Position numbers and translations under genes: made by a program
In this document: one piece after another, positions 33,963-42,709 of the stretch
How the letters are laid out: each line of letters starts with the position of its first letter
Numbering within the stretch: the stretch's first letter is position 1
Notes under the pieces: generated by a model
Database searches by the model: none
Told to the model about the DNA's origin: nothing
The model's input: the letters and a program-made list of their open reading frames with translations, nothing else
Assembly (NCBI GenBank): GCA_902363515.1
Contig: CABJAN010000010.1
Coordinates: forward strand, 66,160-130,159
Length of the DNA stretch: 64,000 nucleotides
Source of the DNA: Bacillota bacterium
GTDB lineage: Bacteria; Bacillota; Clostridia; Lachnospirales; Lachnospiraceae
Reading direction: 5' to 3'

Positions 33963-35273
33963 ATGATTTATACCTGGAGGGAACTTTTTTGGATTTTTTA
34001 TATTTATTCCTTTGTGGGATGGTGCGCCGGAGTTGTTGCCAATGCCCTTAGAAGGAAAAGGTTTGTAAACACAGGATTTTTGAATCTTCCTTTGTGTCCC
34101 ATATATGGTGTCATTGGGCTGGCGTATAGCATCTTTCTGCCGGAATTAAAGCATCATATTTTCTTTTTAATCCTGGGAGGAAGCGTCATTGCCTTTGTTC
34201 TGATTCTGATTACCAGCATGATTCTGGAGCATGTATTTGAGCGGAAATGGTGGGACTATAGTAAGTCCAGATTTCAGTTTCAGGGTTATTTGAACTTGCT
34301 TTCTATGGTGCTTTTTGGAATTATGGCAGCTCTTTGCATCTGGTTTTTTAATCCGCTGATTTTTAGTCTGGCAGATTTGATTCCCAAGCAGGTGGAAGAG
34401 ATTATCCTTCTTATTCTCAGTGTGCTTTTGTTTATTGATACGGTATGCTGTGTCCTGACGGTACTGAAAATTCATCATACCATAGAGATGCGGAGATTTA
34501 TGGATTATGTTCAGGATGTCACAGACGGATTCGGAAATGCTCTGACCAGGAGAATTCAGCGGCGTATGGTGAATGCCTTTCCAAACATCCTTCAAACGAA
34601 GCAGGAGGAAACATGTGAGGAGAGAAATAAAGATGTATTTGCCAGTGGATGCTGCTTTTATAAATTGGCTGCCTTGTTTTTCTTAGGCGCTTTTCTGGGT
34701 GATATTACAGAGACCATTTTCTGCAGAATTACTGCAGGAGTATGGATGAGCAGAAGTAGTGTGGTATATGGTCCTTTTAGCATTGTATGGGGACTGGGAT
34801 GTGCTTTTTTAACCGCGTTTCTGTATAAATATAAGGATAAACGAGATAGCACGATTTTTCTGGCAGGAACCATACTGGGAGGCGCTTATGAGTATATCTG
34901 CAGTGTGTTTACTGAATTGGTATTTGGCACTGTATTTTGGGATTACAGCAAGATTCCCTTTAACCTGGGAGGCAGAATTAATTTACTGTTTTGTTTCTTC
35001 TGGGGAATTGCGGCTGTTATATGGCTGAAGTTTTTATATCCATTCTTTTCAAAATGGATTGAAAAAATACCAAAGAAAGTTGGAAAACCAATGATTTGGA
35101 TTGCAGTTGTGTTCATGACTATAAATATTGGGATTTCAGCTTTGGCGTTATACCGTTATAGTGACCGACAGGTAAATCCAAAGGCAGAAAATGCGTTGGA
35201 AGAATTTTTAGACATCCATTTTGATGATGCCAGAATGGATCATATTTATCCAAACGCCAAGATTAGAAAGTAA
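33963..35273 (+). CDS. Putative ABC-transporter type IV (CmpB) membrane protein, duplicated
   Basis: 436 residues composed of two related membrane units. The first (1-215) reads 'FVGWCAGVVANALRRKRFVNTGFL' (first 20 only relevant: Trp-Cys helix then basic turn) and 'ILEHVFERKWWDYS'; the second (about 225-400) reads 'FLGAFLGDITETIFCRI' and 'FGTVFWDYSKIPFNLGGRIN'. Both match the CmpB family (PF06541-type), whose function is uncertain despite the name. A short soluble tail follows. It is transcribed from a consensus promoter and probably with the NUDIX and carboxypeptidase genes (gaps of 17 and 21 bases). Confidence 0.82.
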   Translation: MIYTWRELFWIFYIYSFVGWCAGVVANALRRKRFVNTGFLNLPLCPIYGVIGLAYSIFLPELKHHIFFLILGGSVIAFVLILITSMILEHVFERKWWDYSKSRFQFQGYLNLLSMVLFGIMAALCIWFFNPLIFSLADLIPKQVEEIILLILSVLLFIDTVCCVLTVLKIHHTIEMRRFMDYVQDVTDGFGNALTRRIQRRMVNAFPNILQTKQEETCEERNKDVFASGCCFYKLAALFFLGAFLGDITETIFCRITAGVWMSRSSVVYGPFSIVWGLGCAFLTAFLYKYKDKRDSTIFLAGTILGGAYEYICSVFTELVFGTVFWDYSKIPFNLGGRINLLFCFFWGIAAVIWLKFLYPFFSKWIEKIPKKVGKPMIWIAVVFMTINIGISALALYRYSDRQVNPKAENALEEFLDIHFDDARMDHIYPNAKIRK

Positions 35274-35290
35274 GAGGAGAGATTAGGGTC

Positions 35291-35740
35291 ATGCATGAAT
35301 ATGAAACTACAGAATTAATGAATATTTGTATGATTTATGACAATAATGGGAATGTCCTTATGCAGAACCGGCGTAAGAAAAGCTGGCCCGGAGTGACCTT
35401 TCCCGGAGGACATGTGGAGCCGTGGGAGGCTTTGGTGCCATCTGTAATACGGGAAATTAAAGAAGAAACAGGGCTTGATATTGAAAATGTGAAGCTGTGT
35501 GGTGTAAAAGAATGGTTTGAGGATGGGGTACGCTCTATGGTATTCTTTTATAAAACCAACTGTTTTTCGGGAAACCTGCAGTCATCAGAAGAGGGAGAAG
35601 TCTTCTGGGTGCCAATGGAGCGGATTTCAGAACATAAGCTTGCCAGTGACTTTATGAGAAATCTGGAGTTGTTTTTGTCTGAGGATATCAGTGAACTGAT
35701 TTATGAGCCAGTGGAAAATGGAGTGTTAAAGAGCTATTAA
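35291..35740 (+). CDS. NUDIX hydrolase (MutT/8-oxo-dGTPase-like)
   Basis: 149 residues with the Nudix box running from 'GGHVEPWEA' to 'REIKEETGL' (about 38-60), which fits GX5EX7REUXEEXGU. The short beta-strand start 'CMIYDNNGNVLMQNRRKK.WPG' matches the 8-oxo-dGTP diphosphatase/MutT-like subgroup that cleanses oxidised nucleotides in the cytoplasm. Substrate is inferred; other NUDIX substrates are possible. It is placed between the CmpB and D,D-carboxypeptidase genes on one transcript. Confidence 0.9.
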   Translation: MHEYETTELMNICMIYDNNGNVLMQNRRKKSWPGVTFPGGHVEPWEALVPSVIREIKEETGLDIENVKLCGVKEWFEDGVRSMVFFYKTNCFSGNLQSSEEGEVFWVPMERISEHKLASDFMRNLELFLSEDISELIYEPVENGVLKSY

Positions 35741-35761
35741 ATAGTGGAGGGAGAGAGCAGA

Positions 35762-36748
35762 ATGTCAAAAAACGAAGAACGGATGCGCCAGGTGAGACGC
35801 CAGAAAATGATATTGCTGGCAACCGGAATTGGTATTTTACTATTGGTGGTGATTCTGGGTATGACATTAGCCGGAAACAAGAAAAAGGAAAAAGAAAGCA
35901 AACCACAGGAGAAGAAACAGGAAGTAGAAGAGAAAGAAGAAGCAATACCAAAGCTGCAGGTGGATTTGGGAAGCTTATACAGCGAAAACGCTATTTTAAT
36001 AGACGAAAAGACAGGTAAGACAATAGCGGAGAAAAACAGTACGAAGCAAATTTACCCGGCGTCTCTTACCAAAATTATGACGGTATTGGTTGGTGCAGAA
36101 AATCTGAAAGATTTGCAGAAGGAAGTTACTATTCCTGCTGAAATCCAGGGCGCCTTGATTGAAAACCATGCGTCTGTAGCCGGTTTTGAAATGGGAGAAA
36201 AAGTAAAAGCAGAAGATTTGCTTTATGGAGCTATTCTCTCTTCTGGAGCTGACTGTTGCATGACCATAGCCAGAGAGGTGGCAGGCACCGAAGAAGAATA
36301 TTTAAAACTTATGAATAAAAAAGCAGAAGAACTTGGATTGAAACACACCCATTTTGCAGATGTATCCGGTTTTCATCACGAAGATAATTATTCTACAGTG
36401 GAAGATTTAGCAAAACTCCTAAGGGAAGCATTGCAGAATAAGGAATTCTACAAAGTCTTTACTACAGATACTTATACTACAACTGCCACTAAAGAGCATC
36501 CGGATGGCATTGAATTGAAAAGTACCTTATATAAGAACCTGGATACCATGGAAGTGACAGGTGGAAAAATTCTGGGCGGAAAGACAGGATATACAGACGC
36601 AGCAGGCCTGTGCCTTGCCAGCCTTGCAGAGATAAACGGGAGAAAATATGTGCTGGTTACAGCAAAGGCAGATGGAAATCTGTTCACTGAGGGATTCCAT
36701 GTAACAGATGCAGTGAAGGTGTATGAGCAGATAGGGAAAAGTGAATAA
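35762..36748 (+). CDS. D-alanyl-D-alanine carboxypeptidase (peptidase S11)
   Basis: 328 residues from ATG 35762 (GGAGGGAG upstream). A signal anchor (about 16-37) is followed by a lysine/glutamate-rich linker and an S11 peptidase domain that trims the terminal D-Ala of peptidoglycan. 'PASLTKIM' gives SxxK and 'GGKTGYTDAAG' gives KTG. The middle motif, usually SGN, reads 'LSSGADCC', so the Asn is replaced by Ala. The typical C-terminal beta-rich anchor domain of DacA/DacF is absent. A palindromic stem follows the stop. Confidence 0.87.
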   Translation: MSKNEERMRQVRRQKMILLATGIGILLLVVILGMTLAGNKKKEKESKPQEKKQEVEEKEEAIPKLQVDLGSLYSENAILIDEKTGKTIAEKNSTKQIYPASLTKIMTVLVGAENLKDLQKEVTIPAEIQGALIENHASVAGFEMGEKVKAEDLLYGAILSSGADCCMTIAREVAGTEEEYLKLMNKKAEELGLKHTHFADVSGFHHEDNYSTVEDLAKLLREALQNKEFYKVFTTDTYTTTATKEHPDGIELKSTLYKNLDTMEVTGGKILGGKTGYTDAAGLCLASLAEINGRKYVLVTAKADGNLFTEGFHVTDAVKVYEQIGKSE

Positions 36749-36760
36749 AGGGGATGATGA

Positions 36761-36791
36761 GAAAGGATTCGACACTGTGTCGAATCCTTTC
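36761..36791 (+). terminator. Terminator-like perfect palindrome
   Basis: A 31-base palindrome (36761-36775 with 36777-36791, effectively 14 bp plus a 3-base loop) 12 bases after the carboxypeptidase stop. The tail is weakly T-rich. Confidence 0.7.
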
Positions 36792-36815
36792 TACATTCAT
36801 CGACTAATTGGTTAA

Positions 36816-36844
36816 TTGTGTATAGAAACAAGGTGGTTTATAAT
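36816..36844 (+). promoter_or_regulatory. Promoter of the URO-D/transporter/PucR cluster
   Basis: TTGTGT (36816-36821) and TATAAT (36839-36844) separated by 17 bases, 50 bases before the first start codon. Confidence 0.72.
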
Positions 36845-36894
36845 ATAAATTATAGAAAAAGTGCATAAAACAAAAGCGAAAGGAGAGAACTGCT

Positions 36895-37890
36895 ATGTTG
36901 ACAAAAAAACAGAATTTATTGGAAACAATTCATGGAGGAAATCCAGACAGGTATGTGAACCAGTATGAGGCACTTGCTTTGGTTTATGGAACTCCATATA
37001 CTGTGCGCAATCCAATGCCACAGAAAGGAGGACCTAATGTAAAAAATGCCTGGGGCGTTACCATTTCTTTTCCAGAAGGAATGCCAGGCCCATTCCCTGT
37101 ACATGATACAGAGCATATTGTTTGTAAAGATCTTACTAACTGGCGGGATTATGTAAAAGCTCCTAATGTTATTTTTTCAGAAGAAGAGTGGGAACCTTTT
37201 ATAAAAGAAGTAGAAAAAATAGACCGGAAAGAATATTTTGTAGCTCCATTTATAGCGCCTGGAATTTTTGAACAGTGCCATTATTTACAGGAAATTCAGA
37301 ATTGTATGATGAATTTTTATGAGGAGCCGGAAGCCATGCATGAATTAGTGGATTATATTACGGAATGGGAACTTCAGTACGCAGCAGAGATTTGTAAATA
37401 TTTGAAACCAGATGCTATTTTTCACCATGATGACTGGGGTACACAGCAGAGCTCTTTTATGTCAGCAGAAATGTTTGAAGAATATTTTGAGCCAGCTTAT
37501 AAAAAAGTATATGGTTATTATAAGGAACATGGAGTTAAACTGATTATTCATCATTCGGATTCTTTTGCTGCCAATCTGGTGCCTGCTATGATTCGCATGG
37601 GAATTGATATCTGGCAGGGAACCATGAGTACAAATAATATACCGGAACTGGTTGAAAAATATGGTGGTCAAATTACATTTATGGGCGGTATTGATAGTGG
37701 AAAAGTAGACAGGAAGGATTGGACAAGAGAATCTATTGCAAAAGTAGTAGAAGAGGCATGTCAGAGCAATGGCACCAGATTTTATATTCCTTGTAATACC
37801 ATGGGTGGTCCGGAGTCCATTTATCCAGGAGTTTATGATACTATTTCAGAAGAGATTGCAAGAGTATCGAAACAATACTTTAAGTATTAA
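36895..37890 (+). CDS. Uroporphyrinogen decarboxylase (URO-D) family protein, likely methyltransferase-type
   Basis: 331 residues of the URO-D/MtaA superfamily, a TIM barrel used either for decarboxylation of uroporphyrinogen or, in acetogens, for corrinoid-dependent methyl transfer. Features seen are 'IFHHDDWGTQQSSFMS' and 'LIIHHSDSFAANLVP', which place clustered His/Asp residues at strand ends as in the methyltransferase branch, and 'FMGGIDSGKVD'. No corrinoid protein is encoded nearby. The neighbours (a GPH sugar-type transporter and a PucR-like regulator) suggest catabolism of an imported small molecule, so heme synthesis is unlikely. Confidence 0.75.
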   Translation: MLTKKQNLLETIHGGNPDRYVNQYEALALVYGTPYTVRNPMPQKGGPNVKNAWGVTISFPEGMPGPFPVHDTEHIVCKDLTNWRDYVKAPNVIFSEEEWEPFIKEVEKIDRKEYFVAPFIAPGIFEQCHYLQEIQNCMMNFYEEPEAMHELVDYITEWELQYAAEICKYLKPDAIFHHDDWGTQQSSFMSAEMFEEYFEPAYKKVYGYYKEHGVKLIIHHSDSFAANLVPAMIRMGIDIWQGTMSTNNIPELVEKYGGQITFMGGIDSGKVDRKDWTRESIAKVVEEACQSNGTRFYIPCNTMGGPESIYPGVYDTISEEIARVSKQYFKY

Positions 37891-37925
37891 TTTTTTTAAT
37901 GGGAAAAAAGAGAAGGGGTGATTTT

Positions 37926-39293
37926 GTGGCAGAAATGAAGAACCAAAAAGGTTTAAGCAAGTCATTAAAAAGGTTTTTTGGTGTGGGGGATTTTGGATTT
38001 GGCTTGATGTCTAATATTGATACTTTTTATGCAAGCTATTTCTTTACGAATATTGCAAAATTTTCTTTGAGTGCAGTTACGGTAATGACAACTATTTCTG
38101 CAGTGGTAGATGCAGTTTTATCCTGCCTTTACGGACCACTTTTAAACCGGATAAAGCCCAGAAAATGGGGACGTTACCGCTCTTGGCTTATTCTTACCCC
38201 TTGGCTGGTTCCTTTTTTATACGCAATGCAATTTGTGAAGATATCCAATGGGATAGCAGGGGCAATTTTTATAACCATGGCTATGATTACCAGCCGGATT
38301 GCCTGGAATATTCCTTTTGTTGCAAATATTTCTATGATTAACATTGTGGGAAAGACTCAAAAGGAACGCATGGCACTTTCTTCTACCAGAATGGTGTGGA
38401 CATCTTTGGCAACTGTGGTATACTCCTATGTAGGACCAGCTGCGGTAGCAGCCTTCGCAGGATTTTTAGGAGAGACCAATGCTTATGCTGCAACTGCATT
38501 TTCTTTTGCAGCTTTGATGGCGGCAGGATATTACGCACATTTTAGAATGACAAAGGGTTATGAGGAGACCGGAGAAGAGGAATTAAAAAGAATAGCGGAA
38601 GAAACAGCAAGAACAAAACAGCAAAAACAGAAGAAAGTTAGCGCTCTTGCAGCTATTGGCTGTAATCCACATTTGATTTTTCTTTTCGCCTCAAATATTA
38701 CAAAATACATTGTGTTGTTCCTGGTAAACGGACTTGCTATTTATTATTTTGAATACGTGTCAAAGGATAAAGGATTGTTGACAGGATTTTTGTTTGCTGC
38801 AAACCTTCTTGGCATAGGAGCCTCTTATTGTTCCCGGTTTATTGTGGCAAAATTTAGTGCAAAACGAACTGTGATTTTGGGATATCTTGTTATGGGAGTA
38901 TCCGGAATCAGTGCATTTCTGGTGTACAAGAATACAATGGTGGTTATGGTACTTATGTGTATTTTGCTGTTTTCTATGAATATGACAAATTCTTGCGACC
39001 CGGAATTATATGCCAAATGTGCTGCATATAGTGGTTCTAAACTAGGCTATGATGTGACAGGAATCGTTATGGGTTTGTTGACAGTACCTATTAAAGTAGG
39101 AATTATTATGAGGGGGATTTTAATTAGCGCCTGCTTATCACTTGCCCATTTTGATGTCGGGGTTGATCCCTTAGCATCAACAGAGGAAATGCAGAGGGGA
39201 ATTAGTATTGGATTTATGATATTACCTGCGTTGGTCATTCTTGCGGGAGCGGCAATTCTGGGATTTGGATATCGGTTAAAACAGGAGGATTAG
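37926..39293 (+). CDS. GPH-family (MFS) transporter
   Basis: 455 residues with 12 predicted helices of the glycoside-pentoside-hexuronide cation symporter family. Seen are the N-terminal 'RFFGVGDFGFGLMSNI', 'INRIKPRKWGRYRSWL'-like loop (actual 'LLNRIKPRKWGRYRSWLI') and a central cytoplasmic loop rich in charged residues. I start at GTG 37926, after AAGGGGTG at 37913-37920; the ATG at 37899 has no ribosome binding site. It lies 35 bases after the URO-D-like gene and directly before the regulator, so it probably imports the substrate of the URO-D-family enzyme. Confidence 0.85.
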   Translation: MAEMKNQKGLSKSLKRFFGVGDFGFGLMSNIDTFYASYFFTNIAKFSLSAVTVMTTISAVVDAVLSCLYGPLLNRIKPRKWGRYRSWLILTPWLVPFLYAMQFVKISNGIAGAIFITMAMITSRIAWNIPFVANISMINIVGKTQKERMALSSTRMVWTSLATVVYSYVGPAAVAAFAGFLGETNAYAATAFSFAALMAAGYYAHFRMTKGYEETGEEELKRIAEETARTKQQKQKKVSALAAIGCNPHLIFLFASNITKYIVLFLVNGLAIYYFEYVSKDKGLLTGFLFAANLLGIGASYCSRFIVAKFSAKRTVILGYLVMGVSGISAFLVYKNTMVVMVLMCILLFSMNMTNSCDPELYAKCAAYSGSKLGYDVTGIVMGLLTVPIKVGIIMRGILISACLSLAHFDVGVDPLASTEEMQRGISIGFMILPALVILAGAAILGFGYRLKQED

Positions 39294-39298
39294 TAACG

Positions 39299-40834
39299 TT
39301 GACAGGCTTTTTTCTAAATCTGGAAATATTATATGAACAGATGGTACAGAGAGGCATTTCAGCCTCTCTGTTTCTGCAAAATAATGAATTGTGTTTAAAA
39401 GATATACAGTTTTATACAGGACAGGAGGATTTGCAAGAAGGGCTGATTTATTTAGTTTCGCAGGAGAATTTGAATAGCTATCCCATTGGGGAAAAAGCCA
39501 GTCTTTTGATTTTGTCTCATGAAGAACCGATTCACTTTTCGTTGCCAGATGTATGCTCTTATATCTGGGTATCAGGAGAAGAGAATCTTTTTACTTTGTT
39601 TAATTGCGTGCAGGAGATTTTTTCTTATTATAGAGATTTAGAGCGAAAAGTAAATCAAGCGCTCAATAGTGAAAATAGTTTATACACTATTGTTAAGATT
39701 GCTGCAAAGCATTTTCAGATGCCGCTGTTCTATCATGATGAGTTTTATCATATACTGGCTTGTTCTGATTATAACAGTATTGAAGAGGATATTCGCTATA
39801 ATGAACGAAAAAGTGGTTATGTGCAGAGTGTTGAGGTAATTAATCAGTTTCGTACCAGCCAGTCTTATAAGGAAACTATGAACACAAAAGGAGGAAGCTT
39901 GTGGGAAAGTGATTATGATAATACAAAAGCGGTGTATGCTAATGTGTGGGTAAACCATATTTATAGAGGTAGATTGGTATTGAAGCAGGAAGGCAGGGAA
40001 TATCGGAAAAGTGACCTGTATGAAATTTCTTTTTTTGCCCAGGCAATTAGTGTCTTAGTAAGATATAGAAACAATATCTTGGGAAATGTACAATTTTTAG
40101 AAAACATGATGATTGACGCTATTTATGATAAAGAACCGGAGCGCATGGCAATGTTGAAGGAATTGGAAGTCCTTCAATGGGATTCTTTTGATTCCTACAT
40201 TTGCGGAGTGATTTCTCCTTTGGATTGTGATGTATCTAAATTTTTTCTCTATAGTATTTGTACAGATATAGAAGAAAAAATCCCAGGGAGTTATGCCTGC
40301 TATCACAAAGGTTATATTTATATGCTGGTAAACCTCACAAAGGGTGGTTTAGATGCAGATAATTTGAGAATGAAAATGGCATATTCCATTCGAGAAGGGC
40401 TTATGCATGTAGGAGTGTCTAATGTCTTTCAGGATGTTTATGAATTTCCGGTGTATCTGAGGCAAGCTATGATTACTTTGGAATATAGTGAAAAACATGC
40501 TTCTACTATTTGGTACAATGAATTTAGAACTTATGCACTGGAATATTGGATGACAGAGGGAATAGGAAAGTTGAGCAAAAATTCCCTTTTTCCTCCAGAA
40601 TTGCTTGTTTTGAAGAATTATGATAAAGAAAATGGAACAAAACTTCTGGAAACTTTAGAGGTTTATCTTACTTCTGAAAGAAATAGTACACTCACTTCAC
40701 AGATTTTGAAGATTCACAGAAGCACGCTGCCATATCGGTTAAAGCACATTCAAACACTGACACGTCTGAATCTGGAATTGCATGAAACCAGACTTTATCT
40801 TATGATGGGATTTTATGCAATAAAAAGGCTCTGA
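39299..40834 (+). CDS. PucR/CdaR-type transcriptional regulator
   Basis: 511 residues, TTG start 10 bases after AGGAGG. An N-terminal sensory region and GAF-like middle ('LYTIVKIAAKHFQMPLFYHD') precede the C-terminal PucR-type helix-turn-helix ('ILKIHRSTLPYRLKHIQTLT'). Such regulators activate purine, sugar-acid or related catabolic genes upon binding the substrate. It ends the URO-D/transporter cluster, which it most likely controls. Its stop lies inside a stem-loop shared with the convergent gene downstream. Confidence 0.85.
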   Translation: MTGFFLNLEILYEQMVQRGISASLFLQNNELCLKDIQFYTGQEDLQEGLIYLVSQENLNSYPIGEKASLLILSHEEPIHFSLPDVCSYIWVSGEENLFTLFNCVQEIFSYYRDLERKVNQALNSENSLYTIVKIAAKHFQMPLFYHDEFYHILACSDYNSIEEDIRYNERKSGYVQSVEVINQFRTSQSYKETMNTKGGSLWESDYDNTKAVYANVWVNHIYRGRLVLKQEGREYRKSDLYEISFFAQAISVLVRYRNNILGNVQFLENMMIDAIYDKEPERMAMLKELEVLQWDSFDSYICGVISPLDCDVSKFFLYSICTDIEEKIPGSYACYHKGYIYMLVNLTKGGLDADNLRMKMAYSIREGLMHVGVSNVFQDVYEFPVYLRQAMITLEYSEKHASTIWYNEFRTYALEYWMTEGIGKLSKNSLFPPELLVLKNYDKENGTKLLETLEVYLTSERNSTLTSQILKIHRSTLPYRLKHIQTLTRLNLELHETRLYLMMGFYAIKRL

Positions 40835-40852
40835 ATCACTTCAGAGCCTTTT
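40823..40852. terminator. Bidirectional terminator containing both stop codons
   Basis: A perfect 13-bp stem (40823-40835 with 40840-40852) around the loop TCAC, with A-run on the left and T-run on the right. The regulator's TGA (40832-40834) and the convergent gene's stop (40836-40838) both lie within it. Confidence 0.88.
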
Positions 40853-41279
40853 CCTTCATACGTTTGAACCAGCCTTTTTTCTTTGGCGGTGGTGTAAGAG
40901 CACCACGAAGTCCTCTTACATTCAGGATATAAATACCACTTACTTCAGCTTTGACTTCTTTTTTCACAGGAATCAAATCATAGATAGATTCATCTGCTAC
41001 TAAAGACATAATCTTTGGACCGATTTTTGCCTTTACAATAGGAAGTTTAGAACGTCTCATAAGCTTTGGTGTCTGGTCAATGACCATCTGCGGAAGTCCT
41101 GATTCTTTAATTGGCATACGTTTTTTGTCTATAATCAGCATGGTAATGGTCTGCTTTGCAGCCTCCATCTGTTCCTGCTGTGCTTCCTGCTTTTTCTGAG
41201 CCTTTTTGCCAAGGAAATATAGAACAACAAGCACAATGAGCAAGACGATTAAAACGATTAGAAAGATTTTTCCAGCCAT
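40836..41279 (-). CDS. Small membrane-anchored protein of unknown function
   Basis: 147 residues, not recognised. One N-terminal transmembrane helix ('IFLIVLIVLLIVLVVLYFLG') is followed by a glutamine-rich coiled coil (25-45) and a soluble region with 'MLIIDKKRMPIKESGLPQMV', 'LMRRSKLPIVKAKIGPKIMS' and a basic, proline-rich C-terminus ('LTPPPKKKGWFKRMKEKALK'). The mix of 'KIGPKIMSLVAD' style strands suggests a small beta domain on the cytoplasmic side. AGGAGGG precedes the ATG. It is transcribed alone, converging on the PucR-type gene. Confidence 0.72.
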   Translation of the reverse strand: MAGKIFLIVLIVLLIVLVVLYFLGKKAQKKQEAQQEQMEAAKQTITMLIIDKKRMPIKESGLPQMVIDQTPKLMRRSKLPIVKAKIGPKIMSLVADESIYDLIPVKKEVKAEVSGIYILNVRGLRGALTPPPKKKGWFKRMKEKALK

Positions 41280-41382
41280 TTGTGTTGACCCTCCTAAAAT
41301 TCGATAAATTCATACTTCTACAATTTTAGCATTGTTTCTTGGAAAAGGCAAGAAAAACAGTTCCTTTTTCGGTGGGGTGTGG

Positions 41383-41430
41383 TATAATGATTGCACTACG
41401 TGCAATCCAAGCCAATGAAGCATTGGCTTG
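41383..41430 (+). promoter_or_regulatory. -10 box followed by two tandem hairpins
   Basis: TATAAT (41383-41388) is followed immediately by GATTGCAC-N3-GTGCAATC (41389-41407) and then CAAGCCAAT-N5-ATTGGCTTG (41408-41430). The first covers the expected transcription start, and together they fill the first part of the leader of the exported foldase gene. Confidence 0.65.
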
Positions 41431-41467
41431 CTACTGAATTTTCGATAATAAGAGAGGACATAGAGGT

Positions 41468-42610
41468 ATGAAAAAAAAATTAGCGATTTTGTTTTTGGCA
41501 CTTGGCATTCTTGGCATGGCAGCGGGATGTGGTAAGGATAAAGAGGACAGTAAGAAAACAGAGGATAATAAGCAGGCTGAGGAATCCCTGACGAATGCGG
41601 ATGGGCTTGTGGTTGCTGTGGATGTGGAGAATATTGAGGATTACGTGAAACTGGGTGAATATAAGAATCTGGAAGTGACCGAGCAGCCAAAGCCGGAAGT
41701 TACAGAGGAGGTTCTTGAAAATAATATTCACTATTTACTGGTGAATAATTATAAACCTGTAGAGGTCACAGAGGATCGGGCTGTTCAGCAGGACGATACA
41801 GTAAATATTGATTATACCGGTTATATGGATGGAAAAGAATTTGAGGGAGGCGCTGATACGGGAGCAGATTTGCGTATTGGTTCCGGCAGTTTTATTGATG
41901 GTTTTGAAGACGGACTGATTGGACACAAAAAAGGGGAGGAAGTTACCCTGGATTTGACTTTTCCGGATCCATACAAACCGAATCCGGACTTCAGTGGAAA
42001 AGCAGTACAGTTTAAGGTGAAAATTAACAAGATTTCCGCTCCTCCTGCATTGACAGACGAGTGGGTAGCTGCCAATACAGAATTTAAGACGGTAGAGGAG
42101 TTCAGGAATGCACAGAAAGAAGCTATTCAGGTTTCCCTGGATAGTGATTATGATACACAGGTGAAATCAGATTTGTTTGGGCTGGTAGTAGAGAACTCAG
42201 AAATCACAAAATATCCAGAAGATTTAATGGCGGATGCAAAGGTAAAAGTGCGGGAGCAGCTGGACATGATGTACCAGGCACAGGTAGGCATCACCTTGGA
42301 TGATTATATTGAGCAGCAGGGAATTACAGAAGAAGAAACTGAGAAGGCGCTGGAAGAGTCTGCACAGCAGTATTTAACACAGAATTTAGTGGTGCAGGCA
42401 ATCCTGGATAAAGAAGGCGTGGAGTTTACAGAGAAAGAATACGAAAAGGAAAAAGAAGAATATGCAAAATCTGCCGGTTTCCCGGATGTAGCAACTATGG
42501 AAAGCTATGCAGATGCCAAAACCATTAAGGAAAATGTACTCTGGGAGGCAGCCTGCGACATTATCCAGTCCACAGCAACGATTAAAGAAGAAACAAGCAC
42601 AGAAGAATAG
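41468..42610 (+). CDS. Exported trigger-factor-like FKBP peptidyl-prolyl isomerase (lipoprotein)
   Basis: 380 residues with a lipoprotein signal and lipobox 'MAAGC' (Cys about 21). An FKBP domain (about 95-180) shows 'DDTVNIDYTGYMDGKEFEGG' and 'SFIDGFEDGLIGHKKGEEV', and the C-terminal helices (200-350) correspond to the trigger-factor chaperone arms. The ribosome-binding N-terminal domain of trigger factor is replaced by the lipoprotein leader, so this is an extracellular foldase on the membrane surface, comparable in role to PrsA. It is followed by a terminator and then a penicillin-binding protein gene. Confidence 0.88.
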   Translation: MKKKLAILFLALGILGMAAGCGKDKEDSKKTEDNKQAEESLTNADGLVVAVDVENIEDYVKLGEYKNLEVTEQPKPEVTEEVLENNIHYLLVNNYKPVEVTEDRAVQQDDTVNIDYTGYMDGKEFEGGADTGADLRIGSGSFIDGFEDGLIGHKKGEEVTLDLTFPDPYKPNPDFSGKAVQFKVKINKISAPPALTDEWVAANTEFKTVEEFRNAQKEAIQVSLDSDYDTQVKSDLFGLVVENSEITKYPEDLMADAKVKVREQLDMMYQAQVGITLDDYIEQQGITEEETEKALEESAQQYLTQNLVVQAILDKEGVEFTEKEYEKEKEEYAKSAGFPDVATMESYADAKTIKENVLWEAACDIIQSTATIKEETSTEE

Positions 42611-42626
42611 CAGACATGACAAAAGA

Positions 42627-42672
42627 AAACCCCTGGATTGGATAGAAAAAGTCTATCTTTCCGGGGTTTTTT
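42627..42672 (+). terminator. Rho-independent terminator after the foldase gene
   Basis: AAACCCC/GGGGTTT stem (42627-42633 with 42663-42669), with an inner GATAGA/TCTATC pair, followed by T residues. Confidence 0.88.
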
Positions 42673-42709
42673 GAAAAAAGAACGTCATGCCTAAGTAGGA
42701 GGAAAAGCT

